Below, in pieces: positions 51,163-59,833 of a stretch of 64,000 bases of DNA. How positions within the stretch are numbered: the first letter of the stretch is position 1; every line of letters starts with the position of its first letter. Origin of the DNA: Bog-473 sp963821755 (GTDB lineage Bacteria; Actinomycetota; Acidimicrobiia; Acidimicrobiales; RAAP-2). The notes below the pieces were generated by a model. It was given only the letters and a program-made list of their open reading frames with translations. It was not told the DNA's origin and made no database searches. A program made the position numbers and the translations under genes. The stretch spans positions 496,001-560,000 of the forward strand of contig CAWGEX010000002.1 in NCBI GenBank assembly GCA_963821755.1, in the 5' to 3' direction.

Positions 51163-52298
51163 GGCTTGGCCTCGGCCAACGCCCGCGCCGCGATGCCGGC
51201 CCCGATGCGGGCCAACTGCAGGCTGGGGCCCCCGAGCAGGAGCTCCAGCTGCTTGCCCCAGAGGAAGTAGCGGTGGATCGGGTACGTGATGTCGGCCCCC
51301 ATCCCACCGTGCAGGTGCTGGGTGGCGTGCACCGTGCGCTGGCCGCGCTCGGAGGCTTGCCACTTGGCCACCTGGACGGCGTCGGTGGCGTCACGGCCGG
51401 TATCGAAGAGCCAGGTGGCGTTCCACAGGGTGACCCGCATGGCTTCGATGTCGATGGCCGCGTCGGCCGCCCGCAACATGGTGCCCTGAAAGCTGCTGAG
51501 GGGCCGTCCGAACTGGTTGCGTTGGTTGAGGTAGAGGGCGGTCTGGCGCAGGGCCGACTCGCAGACCCCGACCTGGAGCGCGCACAGGCCGGCGGTGGCG
51601 GCCATGACGAGCGTCTCGAGGGCGGCCCGGGCCGACGTCGGGTCAGCCAGGACGTCGCCGGGCGGCACCGCGACGTCGGTGAGGTGGAGGTGGGGATGGA
51701 TCTCCCGGTTGGTGGTCACCGTTCGTTCCAGCGACACGCCCGGGACTTGCGGGTCGACCAACAGGAGGACGATCTCCTCATCGGCGGTGTGGGCCGGCAC
51801 CACGATGCGCTGCGCCAGATGCGCCTGGGGCACGGCCAGCTCGGTGCCGTTGAGCACCCAACCGTCGCCCACCGCGGTGGCGGTGACCGGCGGGACGCCG
51901 TGCACGCCCATGGCCACCCCGTTCAAGGCGGCGGTGAGCATGACGTCGCCGGCCACCACGCCGGGCAGCCAGCGCGCCTGCAGCTCGGGCGAGCCGAATT
52001 GGGCCAGCGGCAACGCGCCCAGCACCAAGGTGGGCCACAGAGGGACGGGGGCCACCACGTTGCCCTGGGCCTGGAGCAGCAGGCAGAGTTCGGTCAATCC
52101 GTAGCCGGCGCCTCCGTGCGCCTCGGGTACGACCAGGCCGAGCAGGTCGGCGGACGAGAGGGCGGCCCACAGCTCGCGGTCGACCATGTCGTCGGTCTGC
52201 TCGACGGCGAGGATGCGTTCGGGATCGACCAGGCCGCCGAGCAAGCCCATGGCCGCCTCGGACACCGCTTGCTGCTGGTCGGTGAAGGCGAAGTCCAT
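51159..52298 (-). CDS. fadE28: acyl-CoA dehydrogenase subunit, FadE28-like (ChsE family)
   Basis: 379 residues, ATG 52298 joined as TGATG to the ChsH2-like stop. FAYTDQQQAVSEA-type N-terminus; GMGADITYPIHRYFLWGKQLELLLGGPSLQLARIG near the end is typical of the FadE28-like subunit of mycobacterial heteromeric (alpha2beta2) steroid dehydrogenases. It should form a heteromer with the FadE29-like product of 53398-54576 and oxidise the C22 3-oxo side-chain CoA ester. Order in this operon differs from M. tuberculosis, where fadE28 and fadE29 are adjacent. Confidence 0.83.
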   Translation of the reverse strand: MDFAFTDQQQAVSEAAMGLLGGLVDPERILAVEQTDDMVDRELWAALSSADLLGLVVPEAHGGAGYGLTELCLLLQAQGNVVAPVPLWPTLVLGALPLAQFGSPELQARWLPGVVAGDVMLTAALNGVAMGVHGVPPVTATAVGDGWVLNGTELAVPQAHLAQRIVVPAHTADEEIVLLLVDPQVPGVSLERTVTTNREIHPHLHLTDVAVPPGDVLADPTSARAALETLVMAATAGLCALQVGVCESALRQTALYLNQRNQFGRPLSSFQGTMLRAADAAIDIEAMRVTLWNATWLFDTGRDATDAVQVAKWQASERGQRTVHATQHLHGGMGADITYPIHRYFLWGKQLELLLGGPSLQLARIGAGIAARALAEAKP

Positions 52299-53401
52299 CA
52301 GGTCGTCCCTCCAGATGGTGCGGAGACGGGTGGTGTGGAGGCGGGCCGGAAGACCGGGAGCGAGAGCTCATCGTCGTAGTCGACGAACGTCGCCTCGAGC
52401 GCCATACCGATGTGCAAGTCAGGGCGATCGACGCCTTCAACGTTGGCCACGACGCGCGTCCCTTCGTCCAGCTCGACCAGCCCGATGGCCAGGGGGTACT
52501 CGAACGACGGTACCTGGGGGTAGTGCACCACGACAAAGGAGTACAGGGTGCCGCGACCGCTCGCCGTCACGGTGTCCCACTCGAATGATCGACAGGTGCC
52601 GCACGCCGGCAAGGGTGGGTGCCGCAACGTCCCGCACGACGTGCAGTGCTGAATGAGGAGGTGGTGGGCCCGGGCGCCCTCGAACCAGAAGGCATTGTCC
52701 TGGGTCAACGCCGGACGGGGGCGGGGCGGTCGCTCTGGCGCTGCCGTCGACGCGGCGCCGGCCGCCGACGGACGGGCCGGGGGGAGGTACTTGAGGATGC
52801 GAAAGTGCATGGTGGCCACCGGCTCACCGCGTTCGGCCAGGGCCACGACCTCTTCGGCGCTGGGGTTCTCGGGGACGTCGGCGTCGGGCACCGCGGTGAA
52901 ATCGAGACGTGACGTGAGGAAGCGACCCGTGCCTAATCCCGTGCGTTTGGGATCGGAGATGTCCTCGATCACCGAGCGCACCAGCAGCCGGTCGCCGAGG
53001 ACCAGCGGTCGCCCGTAGCTCTGCTCGCAGTTGGTGGCGACGACCGAGGTCAGGCCTTCGAGGTCGAGCAGGTGCATCATGGATTCGTGGGCCCCGTTGG
53101 CGGGGTCTTCTCCCGCCGCACGGGCTTCGTCCGCCAACCAGCTGGCCCGCAGGCCGCGCATGATCCAGGCCTGGAGCATGGTGGGCGGGGCGATGACACC
53201 GTCATATCCACGGGAGCGGGCCGACTCATCGGAGACATAGAGAGGATTGGTGTCGCCCATGGCTTCGACCCAGTGCCGGATCATCGGCGCGTTGACGGCG
53301 TGCGGTGACAGCTGCGGCTGGCCGGACGACTGACCGACCAGGCGTTTCAGGGCGACGCTGTGATCGGGGAACGGGGACAGTTCCTCCAGGCGGTCACTCA
53401 T
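52298..53401 (-). CDS. chsH2: MaoC plus DUF35 fusion, ChsH2-like
   Basis: 367 residues, ATG 53401 overlapping the FadE29-like stop (ATGA). An N-terminal MaoC-like hot-dog (about 1-195: FPDHSVALKRLVGQSSG, YDGVIAPPTMLQAWIMRG) is followed by a linker, then the DUF35 module: a zinc ribbon (CTSCGTLRHPPLPACGTC) and an OB fold (YSFVVVHYPQVPSFEYPLAIGLVELDEGTRVVANV). This is the architecture of mycobacterial ChsH2; the MaoC half pairs with ChsH1, the DUF35 half with Ltp2. The linker is longer and Ala/Pro-rich. Confidence 0.88.
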   Translation of the reverse strand: MSDRLEELSPFPDHSVALKRLVGQSSGQPQLSPHAVNAPMIRHWVEAMGDTNPLYVSDESARSRGYDGVIAPPTMLQAWIMRGLRASWLADEARAAGEDPANGAHESMMHLLDLEGLTSVVATNCEQSYGRPLVLGDRLLVRSVIEDISDPKRTGLGTGRFLTSRLDFTAVPDADVPENPSAEEVVALAERGEPVATMHFRILKYLPPARPSAAGAASTAAPERPPRPRPALTQDNAFWFEGARAHHLLIQHCTSCGTLRHPPLPACGTCRSFEWDTVTASGRGTLYSFVVVHYPQVPSFEYPLAIGLVELDEGTRVVANVEGVDRPDLHIGMALEATFVDYDDELSLPVFRPASTPPVSAPSGGTT

Positions 53402-54576
53402 CGAGCGCCCCGGGTCATACCTAGTCCGGCCGTCGCTACGATCTCGCGTTGGACCTCGTTGACACCCCCGCCGAAGGTGTTGATCTGGGCCTGGCGCCCG
53501 GTGGCTTCGAGGCGGCCGCGCAGGAGGGCTCCGGGTGACCCGGGGGTGAGGTATCCCGCCGCGCCGACGATGCCGGCGAGGATGCGGAACACCTCAATGG
53601 TGCGCTCGGTACCGAAGACCTTGATGGACGACGACTCTGCTCCGGTGAGCTCGCCGTCAGCCACGTGGACGGCCATGCGCCAGTTGAGCAACCACATGGC
53701 CTCGAGTTCGGCGTGACATCGGGCCAGATCCATCTGCACCCAGGGCTGCTCGATGAGGGTGCGGCCGTCGTCGGTCGGCTGGTGGGCGGCCCATCGCACG
53801 ATGTCATCGAACACCGAGATGGACAAACCGCTCCAGGCGGCCAATCCGACCCGCTCGTGATTGAGCTGGGTGGTGATCATTCGCCACCCTTCGTTCTCCG
53901 GCCCGACCCGGTTGGCCACCGGCACCTTGACGTCCTCGTAGAACGTCGAGGTGGTCGTCAGACCGCCCACGGTGTTGATGATCGACCACTCGAACCCGGG
54001 CGTGGTGGTGGGCACGCAGATGATGGAGATCCCCTTGTGCTTGGGCACGTCCGGATCGGTGCGCACGGCCAGCCAGATGTAGTCGGCCTCGTTGGCCCCG
54101 CTGGTGAAGATCTTGGCGCCGTTGATGACGTACTCCTCGCCGTCCCGCACCGCCCGAGTGCGCAACGAAGCCAGGTCGGTGCCGGCTTCGGGCTCGGTGT
54201 AGCCGATGGCGAAGTTGAGCTCACCGGCCAGGATCTTGGGCAGGAAGAAGGCCTTCTGGGCTTCCGTCCCGTAGCGCATGATGGTCGGGCCGACGGTGTT
54301 GATGGTGACGAAGGGAAACGGTGATCCGGCCCGCCGCGTCTCGTCGAAGAAGATGAACTGGTCGGTGGCCGGTCGGCCCTGCCCGCCGAACTCGGTGGGC
54401 CAGCCGATGCCGAGCCACCCGTCCTTCCCCACCTGGCGGACGACCTCGCCCCAGGCCTCGCCGCCCTCGCCGCCGGCGGCCAACCGGGCCCGGACGTCGT
54501 CGGTCAGCAACTCGGCGTAGTAGTGACGCAACTCGGCGCGCAGCTGCTGCTGCTCGGGGCTCTCTTCGAGGAACAT
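53398..54576 (-). CDS. fadE29: acyl-CoA dehydrogenase subunit, FadE29-like (ChsE family)
   Basis: 392 residues from ATG 54576. FADH-binding ACAD motifs: IGYTEPEAGTDLASLRTRAVRDGEEYVINGAKIFTSGANEADYIWLAVRTD, FEDVKVPVANRVGPENEGW and TFGGGVNEVQREIVATAGLGM. The GGGVNEV C-terminal motif matches the FadE29-like subunit, complementary to the FadE28-like partner. First gene of the reverse operon. A KstR-like site lies 63 bp upstream (54639-54652). The divergent CYP125-like gene has its own site. Confidence 0.85.
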   Translation of the reverse strand: MFLEESPEQQQLRAELRHYYAELLTDDVRARLAAGGEGGEAWGEVVRQVGKDGWLGIGWPTEFGGQGRPATDQFIFFDETRRAGSPFPFVTINTVGPTIMRYGTEAQKAFFLPKILAGELNFAIGYTEPEAGTDLASLRTRAVRDGEEYVINGAKIFTSGANEADYIWLAVRTDPDVPKHKGISIICVPTTTPGFEWSIINTVGGLTTTSTFYEDVKVPVANRVGPENEGWRMITTQLNHERVGLAAWSGLSISVFDDIVRWAAHQPTDDGRTLIEQPWVQMDLARCHAELEAMWLLNWRMAVHVADGELTGAESSSIKVFGTERTIEVFRILAGIVGAAGYLTPGSPGALLRGRLEATGRQAQINTFGGGVNEVQREIVATAGLGMTRGAR

Positions 54577-54638
54577 GGCACACCCTCGGGGTGGATTCTC
54601 GGCGGTCCCTGCAGGTCAAGGCCGCTCCGGCGCAAAAC

Positions 54639-54652
54639 TGTAACAGGTTCTC
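54639..54652 (-). promoter_or_regulatory. KstR-like operator (13 of 14 consensus)
   Basis: TGTAACAGGTTCTC against TnnAACnnGTTnnA; only the last position differs. It lies 63 bp before the FadE29-like start codon, in the divergent region with the CYP125-like gene. Confidence 0.6.
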
Positions 54653-54810
54653 GTTGCCGATCCCCGGGCCTGGTCGGGCCACTTTCGGGGGCGACCGGAC
54701 GTCTTTTTCGGACCCCGGCCGGCCGGAAACGGATGCCCGGGTCGGCGCCCGCGCTCCGGCGCGGACGGCAAAGCCCCTACCGGGCCGCTGTGCCTATGAT
54801 CAATGATCAC

Positions 54811-54824
54811 TGACACACGTTCTA
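54811..54824 (+). promoter_or_regulatory. KstR-like operator (13 of 14 consensus)
   Basis: TGACACACGTTCTA; the AAC half reads CAC. It lies 72 bp before the CYP125-like start codon (54896). With the 54639 site it flanks the divergent promoter of the igr-like operon. Confidence 0.55.
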
Positions 54825-54895
54825 GAAATTGCCCCTCCGTGGGGGCGCTCGCCCAGCCGCACGCCGGCCGGTTGGATCGGGCTGAAAGGGGGACC

Positions 54896-56149
54896 ATGGG
54901 TCTCGAAGAGATCGACCTCATCGACGGGCGCAACTTCGTGGCCGGCGTCCCCCACGAGTGGTTCCGCCGCCTCCGGGCCGAAGCCCCGGTGTACTGGCAT
55001 CCCGAGAAGGCCGCCCACCGGGGTGGCTTCTGGACCGTCACCGACTACGACGACTGCGTCACGGTGAACCGGGACTGGGAACGCTTCTCCTCCTACAAGC
55101 ACTCGGCCCTCTTCACCGACATGGACGACGATCAGCTGGCCCAGCAGCGCATGATGATGCTGAACATGGACCCGACCATGCACACCCGGTACCGCCGCCT
55201 GGTCAACAAGGGCTTCACCCCGAAGCTGGTGCGTGACCTGGAGCAGCAGATCGTCGGGTATGCCGACGGCATCATCGATGCGGTGTGCGAGCGCGGCACG
55301 GCCGATTTCGTCGAGGAGATCTCGGCCGAGCTCCCGCTGCTGGTCATCGCCGAGCTGCTGGGCGTGCCCCAGGAGGACCGGCGCAAGGTCTTCGACTGGT
55401 CCAACCGCATGATCGGCTCGGACGACCCCGAGTACCAGATCGAGGGCGCCGATTCCGGCGAGGCGGCCATGGCCGTCTTCAGCTACGCCGAGGAGTTGGC
55501 GGCCGCCAGGCGGCTCGAACCACGGCAGGACCTGGTCTCGACCCTCATCAACGCCGAGGTGGAGGGCGAGAAGCTGGACCAGCTCGAGCTCGATCTTTTC
55601 TTCATGCTCCTCATCGTGGCCGGCAACGAGACCACCCGTAACCTGATGTCGGGTGCCATGGTGGCCTTCTTCGACCATCCCGACCAGTGGGAAAAGCTGC
55701 GCCAAGACCGCAGCCTCCTCCCCGGTGCGGTCGAGGAGATGCTGCGCTTCGTCACGCCCGTCATGCACTTCCGCCGCACCGTGGTGGCCGACACCGAACT
55801 CGGAGGCCAGGCCCTCCAGGAGGGGGACAAGATCGTGTTCTGGCATACCTCGGCCAACCGGGACGAGTCCGTGTTCACCGACCCAGACACCTTCGACATC
55901 GCGCGCTCCCCCAACAACCACATAGCGTTCGGCGGGGGCGGCCCCCATTTCTGCCTGGGCGCCAACCTGGCCCGCATGGAGATCATGGTGATGTTCGACC
56001 GCCTGCTCGACCGCATCCCCGACATCTGTCTCGACGGCGAGGTGCAGCGGTTGCAGTCCAACTTCATCAACGGGACAAAGCACATCCCGGTGGCCTTCGC
56101 GCCCTCCGCACCCATCGGCGGCACGCCGCTGCCGGCCCGGGCCGGCTGA
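54896..56149 (+). CDS. cyp125: cytochrome P450, CYP125-like (steroid side-chain hydroxylase)
   Basis: 417 residues from ATG 54896 with an AAGGGGG ribosome site. P450 motifs: MLNMDPTMHTRYRRLVNKGFTPKLV, ELPLLVIAELLGVPQEDRRKVFDWSNRMIGSDDPEYQ, I helix LLIVAGNETTRNLMSGAM, EEMLRFVTPVMHFRRT, heme loop FGGGGPHFCLGANLAR. The MLNMD, GVPQEDR and DPEY strings are CYP125-type. It should hydroxylate the C26/C27 terminal methyl of the sterol side chain. Position next to the igr-like operon is the same as in M. tuberculosis. Confidence 0.86.
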   Translation: MGLEEIDLIDGRNFVAGVPHEWFRRLRAEAPVYWHPEKAAHRGGFWTVTDYDDCVTVNRDWERFSSYKHSALFTDMDDDQLAQQRMMMLNMDPTMHTRYRRLVNKGFTPKLVRDLEQQIVGYADGIIDAVCERGTADFVEEISAELPLLVIAELLGVPQEDRRKVFDWSNRMIGSDDPEYQIEGADSGEAAMAVFSYAEELAAARRLEPRQDLVSTLINAEVEGEKLDQLELDLFFMLLIVAGNETTRNLMSGAMVAFFDHPDQWEKLRQDRSLLPGAVEEMLRFVTPVMHFRRTVVADTELGGQALQEGDKIVFWHTSANRDESVFTDPDTFDIARSPNNHIAFGGGGPHFCLGANLARMEIMVMFDRLLDRIPDICLDGEVQRLQSNFINGTKHIPVAFAPSAPIGGTPLPARAG

Positions 56150-56154
56150 GCGGC

Positions 56155-57090
56155 GTGCCGCAGACCGACCCCAGGGCATCAGCCCGACCCGACGCGCCGG
56201 CTCGCTTCCATCAATCGATTACCTTCCTACCCACCCGTCAGGCCGTGCCGCTGGCCCGGGTCAGCGACGAGCTGGGCTACGGCGGCATCTACATCTCGGA
56301 CCACCTCTTCAACCCCCGCTCGCTCGAGTCCCGCTACACGTACTCGGTGCGCGAGGACGGGGCGCCCGGCTGGGAATCCGAAACGCCGTGGCCGGATCCG
56401 ATGTGTGTGATCTCCGCCCTCTCCTCGGTCAGCGAGCAGCTCCTCTTCACCACCGGCGTGTACATCGCCCCGGCCCGGGATCTCATCACCGTGGCCAAGT
56501 CCGTCGGCACCACCGCCGTCCTGTCCGACAACCGGGTTCGCCTCGGCGTCGGCGTGGGATGGTGCAAGGAGGAATTCGACCAGACCGGGCAGGACTTCAG
56601 CACCCGGGGCAAGCGGCTCGATGAGATGATCGTGGCCCTTCGGGCGTTGTGGCAAGGCGGCTGGGTCGAACACCACGGCACGTACTACGACGTGCCCGAG
56701 TGTCAGATCGAGCCGTCACCGACGGCGCCCATCCCCATCATCGGTGGCGGGCACTCACCGGTCGCCCTGCGCCGCACCGCGGCGCTGTGCGACGGCTGGA
56801 TCGCCGCCGGCGCCTACACCGAAGAGGAGGCCTGGACGCACCTGGGCGAACTGCGCCAAGCTCTCGACGCCGCCGGCCGGAGTGACAAGGACTTCTCCAT
56901 CTACCTGTCCCTCAACGAGCGTCCCGATCTCGACATGTTCCGCCGGTTCATCGACGCCGGCGTGACCGACTTCGTGTGCGCCCCCTGGATGTTCGTCACG
57001 GTCGATCCCGGGACGCCCGACGACAAGGCGCTCTCCGACCGGCTCGCCGCGGTGAGGTGGTTCGCCGACGAGATCTTGGACAAGCTGTGA
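56155..57090 (+). CDS. LLM class F420-dependent oxidoreductase (TIGR03619-like)
   Basis: 311 residues from GTG 56155, 5 nt after the CYP125-like stop. TIM-barrel motifs: VSDELGYGGIYISDHLFNP, SSVSEQLLFTTGVYIAPARDLITVAKSVGTTAVLSDNRVRLGVGVGWCKEEFDQTGQDFSTRGKRLDEMI and PIPIIGGGHSPVALRRTAALCDGWIA. Co-directional with CYP125-like, so probably in the sterol operon. Substrate unknown. Confidence 0.87.
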   Translation: MPQTDPRASARPDAPARFHQSITFLPTRQAVPLARVSDELGYGGIYISDHLFNPRSLESRYTYSVREDGAPGWESETPWPDPMCVISALSSVSEQLLFTTGVYIAPARDLITVAKSVGTTAVLSDNRVRLGVGVGWCKEEFDQTGQDFSTRGKRLDEMIVALRALWQGGWVEHHGTYYDVPECQIEPSPTAPIPIIGGGHSPVALRRTAALCDGWIAAGAYTEEEAWTHLGELRQALDAAGRSDKDFSIYLSLNERPDLDMFRRFIDAGVTDFVCAPWMFVTVDPGTPDDKALSDRLAAVRWFADEILDKL

Positions 57091-57107
57091 CCCGAGTCGT
57101 TGGGCCC

Positions 57108-57160
57108 CGAGACGTTGTGGAAGTTCGAGACGTTGTGGAAGTTGAGACGTTGTGGAAGTA
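57108..57160. repeat. 17-18-bp tandem repeat between two LLM genes
   Basis: CGAGACGTTGTGGAAGTT twice, then a third copy lacking the leading C (GAGACGTTGTGGAAGTAG). The array fills most of the 81-bp spacer between the stop at 57090 and the next ATG at 57172. Confidence 0.93.
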
Positions 57161-57171
57161 GGGATGGCGCC

Positions 57172-58209
57172 ATGAAAGACATGAAGATCGGATTGCAGCT
57201 CGGGTACTGGGGCTCGGGTCCTCCGCCCAACGCGGTGGAACTGGTCCAGGAGGCCGAGCGGCTGGGCTTTGACTCCGTCTGGACGGCCGAGTCCTACGGC
57301 TCCGACGCCCTCACCCCCCTGGCCTGGTGGGGCTCGCGCACCGAACGGGTCCGTCTGGGCACGTCGCTCTGCCAGCTCTCGGCCCGCACCCCGACCGCCA
57401 TGGCCATGGCCGCGCTGACCCTGGACCACCTGTCCGATGGTCGCTTCGTCCTCGGCCTCGGTGTCTCGGGGCCCCAGGTCGTCGAAGGCTGGTACGGGCA
57501 GTCCTTCTCCGCGCCGCTGGCCCGGACCCGCGAGTATGTCGACATCGTGCGCCAGGTGCTGGCCCGTGAAGGGCCGGTGACCAACGACGGTCCGCACTAC
57601 CCGCTGCCGTACCCCGGCGGCACCGGGCTGGGCAAGCCCCTCAAGCCGATCGTCCATCCGTTGCGGGCCGACATCCCCATCATTCTGGGTGCCGAGGGCC
57701 CGAAGAACGTCTCCCTGGCCGCCGAGATCGCCGACGGCTGGTTCCCCATCTTCTTCTCACCCAAGGCCATGTCCTCCTTCGAAGCTTCACTCGACGAGGG
57801 CTTTGCCCGGCCAACCGCTCGCCGCAGCGCCGCAGACTTCGAGGTACTGGCCTTCGCGCCCACGGTGATCGCCGATGACATCGATGCTGCAGCCGATGGC
57901 TTTCGTCCCTCCCTGGCCCTCTACATCGGCGGGATGGGAGCCAAGGAGATGAACTTCCACTTCGACGTCTTCGCCCGCATGGGCTACGAGGAAGCGGCCA
58001 CCAAAATTCAGGACGCCTATCTCGACGGCCGCAAGGACGACGCCGCCGCCGCCGTGCCCACGGCCATGGTCGAGGACATCGCCCTGGTCGGCCCGACCGG
58101 GAAGATCCGTGACGACCTGGAAGCCTGGCGTGAGTCGCGTGCCACCACGATGTTGATCAACGGCGATGTGGCCACGCTGCGCACCATGGCCGACCTGGTG
58201 GTCGGCTGA
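57172..58209 (+). CDS. LLM class F420-dependent oxidoreductase (Rv3520c-like)
   Basis: 345 residues from ATG 57172. KIGLQLGYWGSGPPPNAVELVQEAERLGFDSVWTAESYGSDALTPLAWWGSRTERVRLGTSLCQLSARTPTAMAMAALTLDHLSDGRFVLGLGVSGPQVVEGWYG-type sequence identifies the group that includes mycobacterial Rv3520c, a KstR-regulated F420 protein of the sterol cluster. Precise reaction unknown. The stop codon lies in a 21-bp duplication (58207-58246). Follows another LLM gene and CYP125-like on the same strand. Confidence 0.88.
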   Translation: MKDMKIGLQLGYWGSGPPPNAVELVQEAERLGFDSVWTAESYGSDALTPLAWWGSRTERVRLGTSLCQLSARTPTAMAMAALTLDHLSDGRFVLGLGVSGPQVVEGWYGQSFSAPLARTREYVDIVRQVLAREGPVTNDGPHYPLPYPGGTGLGKPLKPIVHPLRADIPIILGAEGPKNVSLAAEIADGWFPIFFSPKAMSSFEASLDEGFARPTARRSAADFEVLAFAPTVIADDIDAAADGFRPSLALYIGGMGAKEMNFHFDVFARMGYEEAATKIQDAYLDGRKDDAAAAVPTAMVEDIALVGPTGKIRDDLEAWRESRATTMLINGDVATLRTMADLVVG

Positions 58210-58246
58210 GCGCCTAGGCCAAGGGAGTGAGCGCCTAGGCCAGGGA
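58207..58246. repeat. 21-bp duplication covering the ends of two convergent genes
   Basis: TGAGCGCCTAGGCCAAGGGAG (58207-58227) and a near copy from 58228. The first begins with the TGA stop of the LLM gene; the second contains the stop codon and last codons of the convergent DUF4389 gene. Confidence 0.9.
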
Positions 58247-58837
58247 GAAGGCCGGGTAGCGATCCGTCAGGAGGTAGACGTAGGCATTGACCCGCATGGT
58301 CCAGCGCATGTAGCCGACGATGAAGTTACGCATGCCGGCCGGCCAGGCGCCGGTGATCAGCACGGCGAAGAAGCCGATGATAATGAAGACGTACACCACA
58401 ATGCCGAGAAGTAGCAGCACGATGTAGTGCGGGATGGCCAACAACCACTTGATGAAGATCATTCCGCGGCTGAGCCGCTCAGCCGGCTGAATGGACAGCC
58501 GGGCCGGCTCGGTGCCGGGGTCGTTGCCCTCCATCGGGAAGGCGAATTCCGGGTACGGCTCACGCATGAAGAACAGATACGAGTAGACCCGCCATTGGTA
58601 CCGCATGGTCATGACGTGGAACCCGAACAAGCCTTCGGGCAGTTTGCCCGTGAAGAGAATGGCAAAGAACGAAATGAGCCACACCACCCCTTGCACCGCG
58701 GACAGGACGTAGAGCACCAAGACCTGAGGGATGGCCAGGAGCCAGTGGACCAGGGGTCGCCAGCGGGCGACCTTGAGCGGTGCATCCAGGTCCAGCTGGA
58801 GGGGGAAATCGCTGATTGGCATCGCGGTTGCAGTCAT
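58235..58837 (-). CDS. DUF4389 membrane protein
   Basis: 200 residues from ATG 58837 (MTATAMPISDFPLQLDLDAP). Two helical hairpins: LVHWLLAIPQVLVLYVLSAVQGVVWLISFFAILFTGKLPEGLF and FIKWLLAIPHYIVLLLLGIVVYVFIIIGFFAVLITGAWPAGM, each with the W-LLAIPH/Q and FTG/ITG motifs typical of DUF4389. Four transmembrane helices in two repeats. Function unknown. Convergent with LLM; its stop lies in the repeat at 58207-58246. Confidence 0.85.
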   Translation of the reverse strand: MTATAMPISDFPLQLDLDAPLKVARWRPLVHWLLAIPQVLVLYVLSAVQGVVWLISFFAILFTGKLPEGLFGFHVMTMRYQWRVYSYLFFMREPYPEFAFPMEGNDPGTEPARLSIQPAERLSRGMIFIKWLLAIPHYIVLLLLGIVVYVFIIIGFFAVLITGAWPAGMRNFIVGYMRWTMRVNAYVYLLTDRYPAFSLA

Positions 58838-59076
58838 GTCAGAACGGTAGCCCGTCGTCGTCGCCAAAACGGGGATTGTCCCCTGCCACACGGCGGTTGG
58901 CCCGTGACCGGCACGACGCACCGGCCAGGAGAAAGCCTGGCTTCTCACCCTTTGGTCAACTCGGCGCAGAGCCATCCCGACAGCCGACCACCGCGGACCG
59001 TTCTTTCCCGACGCCCTTGGCCAGGAGACACGTTCGGATCATGTGCAAGGTCACACCCATCGGGCACAATACCGAG

Positions 59077-59833
59077 ATGACCCTTTTCAATTGGACGGAT
59101 TCCGAAGATTCGGCACCCACCATTGCCGATCCGCCGCTGGTGCCGGTCCAGCCGCCGGACGTTCCTGCGCCCCAGGCCCCGGAGACCCAGGGATGGCCCG
59201 AGGTGGAGATCCGTACCAGCACACGCCGACGCAAGACCTCGGAAGCCAAATGGGTGGGCGGTCGCATTGTCGTGTCGCTCCCGGCCCATCTCAAGGGCGA
59301 CGCCCGGGAGAAGACGATCGCCTGGTTGGTCGACCGCCTGGTGGCCAAGCACCCGCGGCGGACCGCGGCGGGCGACGACGACCTCATGGTGCGTGCGCGG
59401 CTCTGTGCGCTCGCTACCGGATGGAAGTTCAGCCCACCTCGGTGCGCTGGGTGACGAACCAGACCGCCCGGTGGGGCTCCTGCTCGTTTCACTCCGGAGA
59501 GATCCGCCTCTCCCATCGTCTGCGTACGGTGCCGGGATGGGTGATCGACGCCGTGCTGGTGCACGAACTGGCGCACCTGGTGCACCCCAACCACTCGCCG
59601 GCATTTCACAGCTGGCCGATCGCTTCCCCCGCCACAAGGAAGCCGGCCTCTTCCTGGACGGCTACGGACTGGGGCTGGGGTCCGAGACGGGCGTGATCTT
59701 CGAGGCCGGTTCGAGTTCGTGTGGTCGATGGCAACGATTCCCGGGCTCACCATCCGTGCGCTCACGATTCCTCCGGCGAGACCGGCTGGCGGCGACGGTC
59801 GGGACGACCGAAACGGGCGTCGGAGTCGAGTGA
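59077..59833 (+). pseudogene. YgjP/M48-like metallopeptidase, broken by two frameshifts
   Basis: ATG 59077: MTLFNWTDSEDSAPTIADPP, then VEIRTSTRRRKTSEAKWVGGRIVVSLPAHLKGD in frame 1. After VRARLCAL (about 59405) the family sequence moves to a second frame: TSVRWVTNQTARWGSCSF and VLVHELAHLVHPNHSPAFHSW (the HELAH zinc motif). Near 59612 a third frame continues with RFPRHKEAGLFLDGYGLGLG. This is the YgjP-like (DUF45) SprT/M48-type family. Two indels are inferred. The true end is unclear; the third frame runs to 59833. Confidence 0.72.
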
